From: Breoghania sp. L-A4 | GTDB taxonomy: Bacteria > Pseudomonadota > Alphaproteobacteria > Rhizobiales > Stappiaceae | DNA: 64,000 bases | NCBI RefSeq assembly: GCF_003432385.1 | Contig: NZ_CP031841.1 | Location: 1,240,001-1,304,000 of the forward strand | Reading direction: 5' to 3' | Shown here: in pieces, positions 30,541 through 40,121 of the stretch | Position numbering within the stretch: the stretch's first letter is position 1 | How the letters are laid out: each line of letters begins with the position of its first letter | The notes under the pieces: model-generated | Seen by the model: only the letters and a program-made list of their open reading frames with translations | Told to the model about the DNA's origin: nothing | Databases searched by the model: none | Position numbers and translations under genes: made by a program

Positions 30541-31194
30541 AAATGTTTGCGGTGTGTCTTGGAAAGAACGGCCGTCAAGTGTGCCGACACGCTTTTGCCG
30601 AACAGTGCATACATACGTCACGGTTCGTCCGGGATCGATGTACTGCGTATAATTACGTACGCATGCTACCGAATTACCCGGCCTTGGAAATGCCGGTAAC
30701 ATGGTAATGCTCACGTTGATGAGAATACGTATTTTGCCATGATCGCCGCTTTGGATTCTGGCCTGGTCAGGATCGCCACAATGGATCGATCAGGCGATAA
30801 CGACCCGCGAATGCGTGCGCTCAGCCGCTCCTGAACATTGGCCAACCGGGTTTTGCCGGATGGATCTTGTGTGAAACCGGATCGGGCTCATCCTCACGTG
30901 TTCGGGTCGGATTCGGCGCCAAAGAGGTGTCTGCTTGCCGGTCCCTGCACCCCGAAACATGGGTGGTGACACGCGGTTGACACGCCGGCATGGTCGACTG
31001 TGTGAAAACACGGATGCGGCGTTATGTCGGCTGGGAAGCCGGGTTCTCGGGTTCTTGTATGCGTGAAATTGCGATGCATGAAGTGATCGCGGGTGGTAGT
31101 GTGGTGACGACGCGAGAACACAATCGACGTGGGATTGTACTGGCTATTTGACGCATCGGACGGGTGCTTGCTGAGTAAGAATTGGAGGGAGTTC
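30541..31194. other. Intergenic region upstream of fixK
   Basis: About 650 bases with no supported gene. Presumed to carry the FixJ-dependent fixK promoter. It has an inverted repeat TGCGTA-TAATTACG-TACGCA at 30644-30663 in an AT-rich patch. I see no FNR box here. Confidence 0.5.
30644..30663. promoter_or_regulatory. Inverted repeat upstream of fixK
   Basis: TGCGTA and TACGCA arms around an AT-rich 8-base centre, about 530 bases before fixK. Candidate regulator site only; distance from fixK is large. Confidence 0.25.
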
Positions 31195-31902
31195 ATGGCT
31201 TACATGGAACGCACGGCGGCCACTGGTTTGAACGAGGGCCATCCCGTTTCGGATGTCGACCGGATCTGGGCCGAGCATATCGGCAGCACAAAGGTCAAGC
31301 GGCAGCATCTGCGGCCGCATCAGGTGGTGTTCTACGAGAGCGATCCCGCGGAGCGGATGTACGAACTCGTCAGCGGTACCATCATGCTCTACAAGCTGCT
31401 GCCCGACGGACGGCGGCAAGTGGTTGAAATTATCAGCCAGGGCGATCTCTTCGGCCTTCAGTACGGAAAATACTACGACTGCACGGCGGAATCGCTCACC
31501 GACGCGGAAATCCGTATTCTGGACCGGCGCGATATCGACACCTCGCTCGGCCTGCAGCAGCACGTCGGACGCTGCCTGATCGCCAAGATGGAATCGATGC
31601 ACGAGCACGCCATGCTGCTCGGGCGCAAATCGGCCATGGAGCGGGTCGCGAGCTTCCTGATGCGCATGGTGCCCAATCGTGGCATGCAGGACTGCCCGGG
31701 TCCCGAGGGTGACAGCGACGAGAAGATGATCGAGCTGACGATGACGCGTCAGGAGATCGCTGATTATCTGGGTCTCACGATCGAGACGGTCAGCCGCGCG
31801 ATATCCGAACTCAAGCGTCGCGGCCTGGTGAAGATCGAGAAGCAGGACCGCATCCTGATCACACGCGTTTGCGGCATGTGCCAGATCACGGGCATGCACT
31901 GA
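31195..31902 (+). CDS. fixK: Crp/Fnr family regulator, FixK-type
   Basis: 235 residues from ATG 31195 behind GGAGGG. Cyclic-nucleotide-binding-like beta-roll at about 30-125, dimerisation helix, then the FNR-type HTH with MTRQEIADYLGLTIETVSRAISELKRRGLV, whose E-x-x-SR recognises TTGAT half-sites. There is no N-terminal four-cysteine iron-sulfur cluster as in FNR, so it should be a FixK whose activity is set mainly by FixJ-driven expression. Unusually the C-terminus has CGMCQITGMH, a C-x-x-C pair. Matching boxes lie before hemN and ccoN. Confidence 0.88.
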   Translation: MAYMERTAATGLNEGHPVSDVDRIWAEHIGSTKVKRQHLRPHQVVFYESDPAERMYELVSGTIMLYKLLPDGRRQVVEIISQGDLFGLQYGKYYDCTAESLTDAEIRILDRRDIDTSLGLQQHVGRCLIAKMESMHEHAMLLGRKSAMERVASFLMRMVPNRGMQDCPGPEGDSDEKMIELTMTRQEIADYLGLTIETVSRAISELKRRGLVKIEKQDRILITRVCGMCQITGMH

Positions 31903-31946
31903 ACGGCCTGAACGGCCAGTTTGATCGCCGCCAATAATCGATTTCA

Positions 31947-31972
31947 GGCGGGGCCCACGGGTCCCGCCTTTT
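31947..31972. terminator. Rho-independent terminator between fixK and hemN
   Basis: Stem GGCGGGGCCC / GGGTCCCGCC with one G-T pair, followed by TTTT on the + strand. It separates the convergent fixK and hemN genes. Confidence 0.7.
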
Positions 31973-31980
31973 CATATCGC

Positions 31981-33342
31981 TCATACGGCGACAGAGTGAC
32001 GTGCCCGGTTTTCCTCCAGGTAGGCGTCGAACGCCGCAGCCACCACCCGCACGTACGCGCGGCCCGCGGGTGTCACCTCGAGCTGCCCTTCGTCGCTGAG
32101 CGTCACCAGGCCATCGTCCTGCATCTCGCGCAATCGCTCGACCGCGTCGTCGAAGTGCTGTTTGGCGAAGCCGTAGCGCGCGCCGATGGCGGCGAAGTCG
32201 GCGCTGTAGTCGGTCATCACCGCCTCGATGATCGCGGCCCGCGCGCGGTCGTCGTCGTCGAGCGCGATTCCGCGGGCCACAGGCGCAATGCCGTCCTCAA
32301 CCATCCTGTGCCACGACGAGACATCCGGCGCGTTCTGAACGTAGCCCTGAGGCAGACGGCCGATTGAGGAGACGCCCAGGCCGATGATGCTTTCGGCGGT
32401 ATCGCAGGTGTATCCTTGAAAGTTGCGCTTCAGGGTTCCCGACCGGTGGGCCTGCGCCATGGCATCCTCGGGCCGTGCGAAGTGATCAAGGCCGATTGCC
32501 TCAAAGCCCCCGTCGAGAAGGACCGCGCGCGCGGCATCCGCCAGCGCGCGCCGCCCGGACGCATCGGGCAAGGCTGCCTCGTCAATCAAGCGCTGATTCT
32601 TCTTCATCCACGGCACATGCGCATAGCCGAATAACGCGACGCGCGTGGGGGCAAGCTCCAGTGTCTGCCGGGCGGTCGCGGTAATCGCATCGCGCGTCTG
32701 GCCGGGCAGGCCATACATGAGATCGAAGTTGATTGCGTCGATGCCGACGCCGCGCAGTGCCGCGACCGCCGCGCTTACAATTTCCAGCGGCTGAATTCGG
32801 CCGATGGCGCGCTGCACGCCGGGATCGAAGTCCTGGACGCCGAGGCTGGCGCGGTTGACGCCGATCGACGCGAGGGTCGCGGCGAGGTCCCGCGTGACAT
32901 ATCTCGGGTCAAGCTCGATGGCGTGTTCGCACTCAGGCGCGATGTCGAACGCCTCGCGCAGCGCCTGCATGACGGCGAGAAAGGAGTCCCGCGGCAGCAG
33001 GCTTGGCGTGCCGCCGCCCCAATGGATATGGGTCACCGGACGGGACCGGCCACCGGTCGCGTTGAGCGCCGCGCCAATCAGCTTGATTTCCGCGACAAGC
33101 GTCCGCGCATAGGCCTCGATCGGCGCATCCTTGCGGCTGGCCTTGGTGTGACAGCCGCAATAGTGGCAGATCTCGCGGCAGAACGGCACGTGCAGATACA
33201 GCGACAGGTCCGTCTCCGGCAATGTCTGCAGCCAGCCCGCGTAGCGCGTGCCGGTGACGCCCGCGTTGAAATGCGGGGCGGTCGGATAGGATGTGTAGCG
33301 CGGTACATTGCGCTCCGCGTAGCGCGTCTGAATGTCGGTCAT
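31981..33342 (-). CDS. hemN: Oxygen-independent coproporphyrinogen III oxidase
   Basis: 453 residues from ATG 33342 (MTDIQTRYAERNVPRYTSYP); the frame is open further upstream without support. Radical SAM enzyme with cluster ligands in HVPFCREICHYCGCH (Cys55, Cys59, Cys62, plus Cys64 of the HemN type), the Gly-rich WGGGTPSLL and the C-terminal HemN domain. Converts coproporphyrinogen III to protoporphyrinogen IX without O2, so it is needed for heme synthesis at low oxygen. A perfect FNR/FixK box lies 35 bases before the start codon. Confidence 0.93.
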   Translation of the reverse strand: MTDIQTRYAERNVPRYTSYPTAPHFNAGVTGTRYAGWLQTLPETDLSLYLHVPFCREICHYCGCHTKASRKDAPIEAYARTLVAEIKLIGAALNATGGRSRPVTHIHWGGGTPSLLPRDSFLAVMQALREAFDIAPECEHAIELDPRYVTRDLAATLASIGVNRASLGVQDFDPGVQRAIGRIQPLEIVSAAVAALRGVGIDAINFDLMYGLPGQTRDAITATARQTLELAPTRVALFGYAHVPWMKKNQRLIDEAALPDASGRRALADAARAVLLDGGFEAIGLDHFARPEDAMAQAHRSGTLKRNFQGYTCDTAESIIGLGVSSIGRLPQGYVQNAPDVSSWHRMVEDGIAPVARGIALDDDDRARAAIIEAVMTDYSADFAAIGARYGFAKQHFDDAVERLREMQDDGLVTLSDEGQLEVTPAGRAYVRVVAAAFDAYLEENRARHSVAV

Positions 33343-33376
33343 GACGCCATATGACCGGTGCGGACACCGGGCGTCC

Positions 33377-33390
33377 TTGATCGACATCAA
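33377..33390. promoter_or_regulatory. FNR/FixK box (hemN promoter)
   Basis: TTGAT-CGAC-ATCAA, a perfect match to the FNR/FixK consensus TTGAT-N4-ATCAA. It lies 35 bases upstream of the hemN start and about 230 bases before the divergent AbrB-family gene. The FixK encoded next door is the natural candidate binder. Confidence 0.85.
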
Positions 33391-33619
33391 GCGTCTGGTG
33401 TTGTACCGTATCCGGTAGTATACAAATTTCGCCTCTCCCTGCCGACCCTTGGCCAAGCGTTTCGGACGCGCCGCTCCTGAGCAGATCCAGGATATCTCTG
33501 TCCCGGACCTTTTCCGGGACAGGAACCGACGACCGATCCGGATTCGTGCGAAAGCCGAAGCGTTGCGGCCGCCGTCGGAATCTGCAAGGAGCGGACCTGC
33601 TCTGGTGCGTATTTGCGGC

Positions 33620-34722
33620 ATGGGCCGGGTCGATTCCGCATTCTGGGTACTGCTCATGGCTTTCGAACGCCCATCGGTTCTCTTTCTCAGTCGCATCGCT
33701 CTGACACTGGCGATCGGCTGCGCCGGGGGCTACATGTTTCTGCTCGTCGGCATGCCGGCGGCCTGGCTCTCGGGTTCGATGGTCGCCGTATCCATTGCGA
33801 CGCTCTCCGGTGCGCCGACGGTGCTGCCCAGTGGCCTGCGCAATGCGCTCTTTGTGGTGCTCGGTCTGTCGATGGGGACCGGCGTGCGGCCCGACGTGGT
33901 GGATCGGATCTCGCACTGGCCGCTGTCGTTGCTCCTGCTGCTGGTGCTGATCGCGTCGATCGCCGCGGCAACCTTCGTCTTCCTTCGGTTTGTCGCCAGA
34001 TGGAACGAACAGACGGCGTTTTTCGCCGCCATCCCCGGCGCCCTGTCCTATGTGCTGGCGCTTGCGGCGCAAAGCTCGGCCGATTTACGTCTGGTGGCGG
34101 TGTCGCAGACCACTCGACTGTTTTTCCTGGTGGCGATCCTGCCGCCGCTGATCAGCAACGGCGCGGCGGGGCGGGAAGCCGGTTCGCGCAGTCCGGTCCG
34201 CTGCAATTGGGTGTGTTGATCGCGACGCTTGTGGCCTGCGCCGCGGCTGGCTGGCTGGCGGAGCGCTTCGCGGTGCCGGCCGGCTGGCTGACGGGCTCTT
34301 TCTTCCTCTCCTCGCTGCTCAACGGCACCGGATTCGTCGAACTGACCATTCCCGATGTGGCCGTGGCCCCGGCTTACATTGGTCTGGGCGCCATGATCGG
34401 CACGCGCTTTGGCGGGGCCAGCCTGCGCTTGTTTGTCAGCGCGTTGTGGGCGTCCGTCGGTGCGTTCGCGGTGGGAATTTCCGTGTCGGCGGCATTTTCC
34501 GCATTGATCGCCTCGCTGACCGACATCCCGTTCGGCCAGGCGTTGCTGGCCTATGCGCCGGGCGGGCTCGAAGCGATGACGCTGCTGGCCTTCCTGCTGG
34601 GTCTCGACCCCGCCTATGTCGCCACCCACCAGCTCGTGCGGTACATGGTGATGGTGTTTGCATTGCCTGTGGCGGTTCGTCTCGTCCTGGGCCGGGATTG
34701 GCGCGCGCCCCGCGCCGATTGA
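33620..34722 (+). pseudogene. AbrB family membrane protein (COG3180; one frameshift)
   Basis: Hydrophobic protein with about ten membrane segments in two similar halves, as in the AbrB-duplication family (formerly ammonia monooxygenase-like). The first half has GCAGGYMFLLVGMPAAWLSGSMV and FAAIPGALSYVLALAA. The second has VPAGWLTGSFFLSSLLNGTG and LLAYAPGGLEAMTLLAFLLG. The frame breaks around 34165-34195, in a G-rich stretch. One added base joins the two halves into about 367 residues. The start may be ATG 33620 or 33656. The function of the family is not known. Divergent from hemN, with the FNR box between them. Confidence 0.75.
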
Positions 34723-34813
34723 CGCGAAGCGGTGCCGGGAGCGTTCCGAACCGGCGCGAACAAGCGTCTGAAATCCGTAGTGATCCCGTTTCTCGCTGTA
34801 TGTTCGCGTGCGA

Positions 34814-34827
34814 TTGACATAGGTCAA
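34814..34827. promoter_or_regulatory. FNR/FixK box (ccoN promoter)
   Basis: TTGAC-ATAG-GTCAA, a perfect palindrome of the FNR/FixK type, 100 bases upstream of the ccoN start chosen here. This is the expected position for FixK activation of the cbb3 oxidase operon. Confidence 0.85.
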
Positions 34828-34927
34828 CGCGGTGGGGCTGGTCCAGCCGTACCCATCGTTGGGGATCCGGAGTCGCGAATGCGGTCGACGGATGCGCATG
34901 CCCGTTTCTCAAACCTCGGGGCTGACG

Positions 34928-36583
34928 ATGGCTGGACGGACTCAAGCACGATATCTGACGATGGAGCAGGCAGGGTTTGCCTTCTTCCTTGTCATCCTGG
35001 CGTTTGCCTGCGTGATCATCGCAGGCAAGACCTATGATCAGGTGATGGCGTTTCACACCGCATTCGGCGCGCTATGCGCCGCTGCAGGCGCCTTCATGAT
35101 CTTCAAGGTTTACTTCGAGACTGACGGCGCGCAGGCGCCGCAGGAAATCGACGGCAAGCCCAATTACAACATGGGTCCGGTGAAATTCGCCTCCGTCGCG
35201 GCCGTATTCTGGGGCATCGCCGGTTTCACGGTCGGACTGCTGATCGCCCTGCAACTGGCGTATCCGGTGCTCAACTTCGACCTGCCCTGGACCAGCTTCG
35301 GCCGTTTGCGCCCGTTGCACACCTCCGCGGTGATCTTCGCCTTTGGCGGCAACGTGCTGATTGCGACGTCATTCTACGTCGTGCAGCGCACGTGCCGCGC
35401 GCGCATGCCGGGCCAGATTTCGCCCTGGTTCGTGGTGCTCGGCTACAACGCCTTCATCGTGATTGCCGGCACCGGTTACCTGCTGGGTGCAACCCAGTCC
35501 AAAGAATATGCCGAGCCGGAATGGTACGCCGATCTGTGGCTCACCATTGTCTGGGTCGCCTATCTGCTGGTCTTCATGGGAACCCTGTGGAAACGCCGCG
35601 AGCCGCACATTTATGTCGCCAACTGGTTCTACCTGGCCTTTATCGTGACCATCGCCATGCTGCATGTGGTCAACAATGCGACGATTCCGGTCTCGGTGTT
35701 CGGCACCAAGTCCTACATCGTCTGGTCGGGCGTTCAGGACGCGCTGGTGCAGTGGTGGTACGGCCACAACGCGGTGGGCTTCTTCCTGACCGCGGGCTTC
35801 CTGGCCATCATGTACTACTTCGTGCCCAAGCGGGCGAACCGGCCGGTGTATTCCTACCGCCTGTCGATCGTGCACTTCTGGGCTCTGATCTTCCTCTACA
35901 TCTGGGCTGGACCGCACCACCTGCACTACACGGCTCTGCCGCAATGGGCCTCGACCCTGGGCATGACCTTCTCGATCATCCTGTGGATGCCCTCATGGGG
36001 CGGCATGATCAACGGCCTGATGACGCTTTCGGGCGCATGGGACAAGCTGCGCACCGATCCGGTGCTCCGCATGATGGTCGTCTCCATCGCGTTTTACGGC
36101 ATGTCGACCTTTGAAGGCCCGCTGATGTCCGTCCGCGCGGTCAACGGTCTCAGCCACTATACCGACTGGACCATCGGCCACGTGCATTCGGGCGCGCTGG
36201 GCTGGGTCGGCTACATCTCCTTCGGCGCTCTCTATTGCCTCATTCCGTGGCTGTGGAACCGCAAGGAGGTCTATTCGCTCAGGCTGGTGAACTGGCACTT
36301 CTGGGTCTCCACCATCGGCATCGTCTTCTATATTTCGTCGATGTGGGTCTCCGGCATCCTGCAGGGTCTGATGTGGCGTGCCTACGACGCTCTCGGCTTC
36401 CTGGAGTACTCCTTCGTGGAGACGGTTGCCGCGATGCATTGGTTCTACGTTCTGCGGGCTTTCGGAGGGTTCCTGTTCCTCTTCGGCGCGCTGATCATGG
36501 CCTATAATCTCTGGATGACTGTCTACTATGGCGAGGCCGATGAGGTCGAAGCCGGACATGTCGCCCTGGCGCCAGCTGAGTAA
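34928..36583 (+). CDS. ccoN: cbb3-type cytochrome c oxidase subunit I
   Basis: 551 residues from ATG 34928 ([20 protein letters not shown]); the next ATG, at 34961, is also possible. Heme-copper oxidase core with about 12 membrane helices. Metal-ligand regions include the low-spin heme His in [14 protein letters not shown], the copper site [18 protein letters not shown] and [15 protein letters not shown], and [12 protein letters not shown]. It carries the heme b / heme b3-CuB centre that reduces O2 with high affinity. First gene of ccoNOQP, behind an FNR/FixK box. Confidence 0.95.
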   Translation: MAGRTQARYLTMEQAGFAFFLVILAFACVIIAGKTYDQVMAFHTAFGALCAAAGAFMIFKVYFETDGAQAPQEIDGKPNYNMGPVKFASVAAVFWGIAGFTVGLLIALQLAYPVLNFDLPWTSFGRLRPLHTSAVIFAFGGNVLIATSFYVVQRTCRARMPGQISPWFVVLGYNAFIVIAGTGYLLGATQSKEYAEPEWYADLWLTIVWVAYLLVFMGTLWKRREPHIYVANWFYLAFIVTIAMLHVVNNATIPVSVFGTKSYIVWSGVQDALVQWWYGHNAVGFFLTAGFLAIMYYFVPKRANRPVYSYRLSIVHFWALIFLYIWAGPHHLHYTALPQWASTLGMTFSIILWMPSWGGMINGLMTLSGAWDKLRTDPVLRMMVVSIAFYGMSTFEGPLMSVRAVNGLSHYTDWTIGHVHSGALGWVGYISFGALYCLIPWLWNRKEVYSLRLVNWHFWVSTIGIVFYISSMWVSGILQGLMWRAYDALGFLEYSFVETVAAMHWFYVLRAFGGFLFLFGALIMAYNLWMTVYYGEADEVEAGHVALAPAE

Positions 36584-36594
36584 GGGGGCGAACC

Positions 36595-37329
36595 ATGTCA
36601 CTTTGGCAGAAACATCAGTTTGTCGAGAAGAATTCCTTTGTGCTTCTTGTCGGCATTCTCGTGGTCGTCGCAATCGGCGGCCTGGTTGAGATCGCGCCGC
36701 TGTTCTATCTCAAGAGCACGATCGAGAAGGTGGAGGGCATGCGGCCCTACACGCCTCTGGAGCTTGCCGGGCGCAACATCTACATCCGCGAAGGCTGCTA
36801 TCTGTGCCATTCGCAGATGATCCGTCCGATGCGCGATGAACTGGAGCGCTACGGTCACTTCAGCCTTGCGGCTGAATCCATGTACGACCACCCCTTCCAG
36901 TGGGGCTCCAAGCGCACGGGGCCGGACCTCGCCCGGGTCGGCGGCAAATACTCGGACGAGTGGCATCGCGACCATCTGGCGGATCCCCGCTCGGTGGTCC
37001 CCGAATCCGTGATGCCGGGCTACAGGTTTCTCAATGAAGCCAAGCTGGAGACGCGCGATATTGCCGACCATCTGAGTGCCAATGCCATCGTCGGCGTTCC
37101 CTACGGCGCCGAGATGATCGAGAACGCCCGTGCCGACATGATCGCCCAGACCAATCCCGACGACGACAATGTCGACGGGCTTCTTGAGCGTTATCCGGGC
37201 GCTCAGGTGCGGTCCTTCGACGGCAATCCCGAGATCCTGAGCGAGATGGACGCGCTGGTCGCCTATCTCCAGATGTTGGGAACGCTCGTCGATTTCTCGA
37301 TCTACGATGACAAGGCCAACCTCAGGTAG
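36595..37329 (+). CDS. ccoO: cbb3-type cytochrome c oxidase subunit II (mono-heme)
   Basis: 244 residues. One N-terminal membrane anchor (about 15-38) and a periplasmic cytochrome c domain with a single heme motif CYLCH (Cys68, Cys71, His72) followed by [11 protein letters not shown] Met ligand candidate lies in SVMPGYRFL. Passes electrons from CcoP to CcoN. The start codon is 9 bases after the ccoN stop. Confidence 0.95.
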   Translation: MSLWQKHQFVEKNSFVLLVGILVVVAIGGLVEIAPLFYLKSTIEKVEGMRPYTPLELAGRNIYIREGCYLCHSQMIRPMRDELERYGHFSLAAESMYDHPFQWGSKRTGPDLARVGGKYSDEWHRDHLADPRSVVPESVMPGYRFLNEAKLETRDIADHLSANAIVGVPYGAEMIENARADMIAQTNPDDDNVDGLLERYPGAQVRSFDGNPEILSEMDALVAYLQMLGTLVDFSIYDDKANLR

Positions 37330-37344
37330 GGCGGAGACGCGATC

Positions 37345-37497
37345 ATGGACACCTATATGCAAGTCGCGAAATTCGCCCAGACATGGGGACTGGTCTATTT
37401 CGTGGTGATTTTCGCGGGCGTTCTCGCCTACGCGTTGTGGCCGAAGAACCGCGAACGGTTCGAAGATGCGGCCAATATCCCGCTGAGGGAGGATTGA
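37345..37497 (+). CDS. ccoQ: cbb3-type cytochrome c oxidase subunit CcoQ
   Basis: 50 residues (MDTYMQVAKFAQTWGLVYFV...). One membrane helix (about 12-33) ends in the conserved ALWPKNRERFEDAANIPL, typical of CcoQ/FixQ, a small subunit that stabilises the complex. A GGAGACG site precedes the ATG. Easily missed because of its length. Confidence 0.92.
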   Translation: MDTYMQVAKFAQTWGLVYFVVIFAGVLAYALWPKNRERFEDAANIPLRED

Positions 37498-37500
37498 GCG

Positions 37501-38376
37501 ATGGCTGGGGACAAGAACGACATCGATGAGATTTCCGGCGTCGAGACGACCGGCCACGAATGGGACGGTCTGAAAGAGCTCAACAACCCGCTTCCGCGTT
37601 GGTGGCTCTACACGATGTATCTGACCATCATCTGGGCGGTTCTCTATTGGATCGCGATGCCGGCGTGGCCACTGGTTTCAAGCTATACGACCGGGTTGCT
37701 CGGATCGTCGCAGCGCGAGCAGGCGCTTGCGGCGCTGGAGACCGGCATCGCGGAACGCAGCGTCGGCGGCCAGGGCATTCTGGATGCCTCGCTTGAGGAC
37801 ATCCGCTCGACAACCGCCATGCTGGAGTTCGCCATGGCCAGCGGCCGGGCCGCCTTTGGCGACAACTGCGCGCCGTGTCACGGTTCCGGCGCCACGGGCT
37901 CACCGGGCTATCCGAATCTGCAGGACGACGTATGGTTGTGGGGCGGTAGCCTGGAGGACATCCTCACCACCGTTCGCTACGGCATACGGTCGGGGCATGA
38001 CGAAGCCCGCGTCGGCGATATGCCGGCCTTTGGCCGCGACGAGATCCTGAGCCGCGAGGAGATCACCCAGGTGGCCAACTACGTGGCGACCCTTTCGGGC
38101 GGTGCCCCGGAAGAGGGAGTCGATCTGGAAGCCGGACAGACCGTGTTCGCGGACAATTGCGCCGCCTGTCACGGCGAGGATGGGACGGGCCTGCAGGAAA
38201 TGGGCGCGCCCGACCTGACGGACGCAATCTGGCTCTATGGCGGCTCGATCCAGGAGATCAAGTTGCAGATCACCAACGGCCGCAATGGCGTCATGCCGGC
38301 GTGGGAGGCTCGTCTCGATCCTGTCACCGTCAAGTCACTGGCCGTCTATGTCCATTCGCTGGGCGGTGGCCAGTAA
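37501..38376 (+). CDS. ccoP: cbb3-type cytochrome c oxidase subunit III (di-heme)
   Basis: 291 residues. N-terminal cytosolic stretch with WDGLKELNNPLPRWW, then one membrane helix (about 36-55), then two cytochrome c domains with CAPCH (Cys123, Cys126, His127) and CAACH (Cys220, Cys223, His224). Both have downstream Met ligands (GDMPAFG and GVMPAWE). Receives electrons from soluble or membrane cytochrome c. Last gene of ccoNOQP; a terminator follows. Confidence 0.95.
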   Translation: MAGDKNDIDEISGVETTGHEWDGLKELNNPLPRWWLYTMYLTIIWAVLYWIAMPAWPLVSSYTTGLLGSSQREQALAALETGIAERSVGGQGILDASLEDIRSTTAMLEFAMASGRAAFGDNCAPCHGSGATGSPGYPNLQDDVWLWGGSLEDILTTVRYGIRSGHDEARVGDMPAFGRDEILSREEITQVANYVATLSGGAPEEGVDLEAGQTVFADNCAACHGEDGTGLQEMGAPDLTDAIWLYGGSIQEIKLQITNGRNGVMPAWEARLDPVTVKSLAVYVHSLGGGQ

Positions 38377-38402
38377 CGGTCCGCTGACCCGGAGCAGGCA
38401 AC

Positions 38403-38437
38403 ATGCACCAGGGCGTCTTGTCGGCGCCCTGGTGCAT
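38403..38437 (+). terminator. Terminator of ccoNOQP
   Basis: Perfect 13-base stem ATGCACCAGGGCG / CGCCCTGGTGCAT with a 9-base loop, followed shortly by GTTTT, 26 bases after the ccoP stop. Confidence 0.75.
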
Positions 38438-38632
38438 TGCGTTTTCCGCCGAGCGTATCGGGATATCCCGGCAAGCGCGTGAAAGGCGACGGATCGTCGC
38501 GGTGTTGACTTGCCGCAATGCCAGGCGCCGGCCGCGCGCCTAGATTGGCCACATGCAGAGACCTGAATGCGTTCCCGGACCGGGAAGGTCTGGCGGTACG
38601 GGTCCTTGGTAACCTTGGAATACGGATTGAAC

Positions 38633-40093
38633 ATGCGCGCCGAAAGCGATCCAATTGCCAGTCAGGCGACCGACAACGATGCGTGGTTCGCATCGGCGAA
38701 GAAGATTTATCCCATGGCCGTGCACGGCCGTTTCCGCCGGATCAAATGGGCGATCCTGGCGATCACGCTGGGCATCTACTACTTCCTGCCGTTCGTCCGC
38801 TGGGACCGCGGTCCGCACGCGCCCGACCAGGCGGTGCTCATCGACCTCGAGCGCAAGCGCGCCTATTTCTTCTTCATCGAGATCTGGCCGCAAGAGGTCT
38901 ACTATCTCACCGGCCTCTTGATCCTCGCCGCGATGGCGCTGTTTCTGATGAATGCCGTCGCCGGGCGGCTGTGGTGCGGCTACCTCTGCCCGCAAACCGT
39001 CTGGACAGATCTGTTTCTGGCCGTCGAACGCTTCACCGAGGGCGACCGGCGTGACCGCATCAAGCTGGACGGCGAGCCATGGACCCTGAAAAAGGTCGGC
39101 GCCAAGCTCGCAAAGCATACCTTGTGGCTGATGATCGCCTGGTGGACCGGCGGCGCCTGGGTCCTTTATTTCAACGACGCGCCGACCCTGGTCTGGGATC
39201 TGGCGACCGGCGAGGCCGCGTTCGCGGCCTACGCCTGGATCGCCATCCTGACGGCGACGACCTATGCGCTGGCGGGGCACATGCGCGAGCAGGTCTGTGT
39301 CTACATGTGTCCGTGGCCGCGCATTCAGGCGGCCCTGACCGACGAGCATGCGCTCAACGTCACCTATCGCTGGGACCGTGGCGAGCCACGCGGATCGCTC
39401 AAGCAGAACACTAAGCGCGAGGCTGAAGGCCTGCCGGCGGGCGATTGCATCGACTGCTATCAGTGCTTCGCGGCCTGCCCCACCGGCGTGGACATCCGCA
39501 ATGGCATGCAGCTCGACTGTATTCAGTGCGGTCTGTGCATCGACGCCTGCGACGCGATCATGGAGAAGGTCGGCAAGCCGACGGGGCTGATCGGGTACGA
39601 CACGGACGCGAACGTCGAGGCGCGCGCCGAGGGCCGCCACCCGGTTTACAACATCGTGCGGCCGCGCACCGTCATCTATGCCGCGCTCATCGCGGTGATC
39701 GGTCTGGTGATGCTCTACACGCTGACCACGCGCGCCTTCGAGGGCATCAACGTGCTGCACGACCGCAACCCGATCTACGTGGTGCAGGGCGACGGCACCG
39801 TGCGCAACGGCTACACCATTCGCCTGCTCAACATGCGGCCGCTGAACCGCAGCTTCGTGATGGGCATCGAGAACATGCCGTTCGGCACGCGGATCGAGGC
39901 CATTGGCGTGGATGAGACCATCGGCGGTTATCCGGTGATCAACGTCGGTCCGGACCGCACGCGCGAAATCCGCGTGCTGCTGTTCTCCACGCCGGGTGAG
40001 ACCATGCCGCCGTCGACCCCACTGCGCTTCCGGATTGTCGATACGGAGACCGGCGACACGGTCACCGCGCGGGATTACTTCAAGGCGCCGTGA
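38633..40093 (+). CDS. ccoG: Cytochrome c oxidase accessory protein CcoG (polyferredoxin)
   Basis: 486 residues from ATG 38633 (MRAESDPIASQATDNDAWFA). Membrane segments near 40-60, 85-110, 155-205 and 340. The NapH/RdxA-like motif WCGYLCPQTVW is followed by two ferredoxin-type clusters in CIDCYQCFAACPTGVDI and CIQCGLCIDACD. The C-terminal domain is immunoglobulin-like. CcoG is implicated in copper reduction during cbb3 assembly. First gene of ccoGHIS. Confidence 0.95.
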   Translation: MRAESDPIASQATDNDAWFASAKKIYPMAVHGRFRRIKWAILAITLGIYYFLPFVRWDRGPHAPDQAVLIDLERKRAYFFFIEIWPQEVYYLTGLLILAAMALFLMNAVAGRLWCGYLCPQTVWTDLFLAVERFTEGDRRDRIKLDGEPWTLKKVGAKLAKHTLWLMIAWWTGGAWVLYFNDAPTLVWDLATGEAAFAAYAWIAILTATTYALAGHMREQVCVYMCPWPRIQAALTDEHALNVTYRWDRGEPRGSLKQNTKREAEGLPAGDCIDCYQCFAACPTGVDIRNGMQLDCIQCGLCIDACDAIMEKVGKPTGLIGYDTDANVEARAEGRHPVYNIVRPRTVIYAALIAVIGLVMLYTLTTRAFEGINVLHDRNPIYVVQGDGTVRNGYTIRLLNMRPLNRSFVMGIENMPFGTRIEAIGVDETIGGYPVINVGPDRTREIRVLLFSTPGETMPPSTPLRFRIVDTETGDTVTARDYFKAP

Positions 40094-40121
40094 TGCGCTA
40101 CAGTGCTGAGGGGCAGGACCG

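Noticed and set aside
38505-38518. Possible FNR box TTGAC-TTGC-CGCAA before ccoG
   Set aside because: Only 7 of 10 conserved positions match and the right half-site is poor; not enough to claim.
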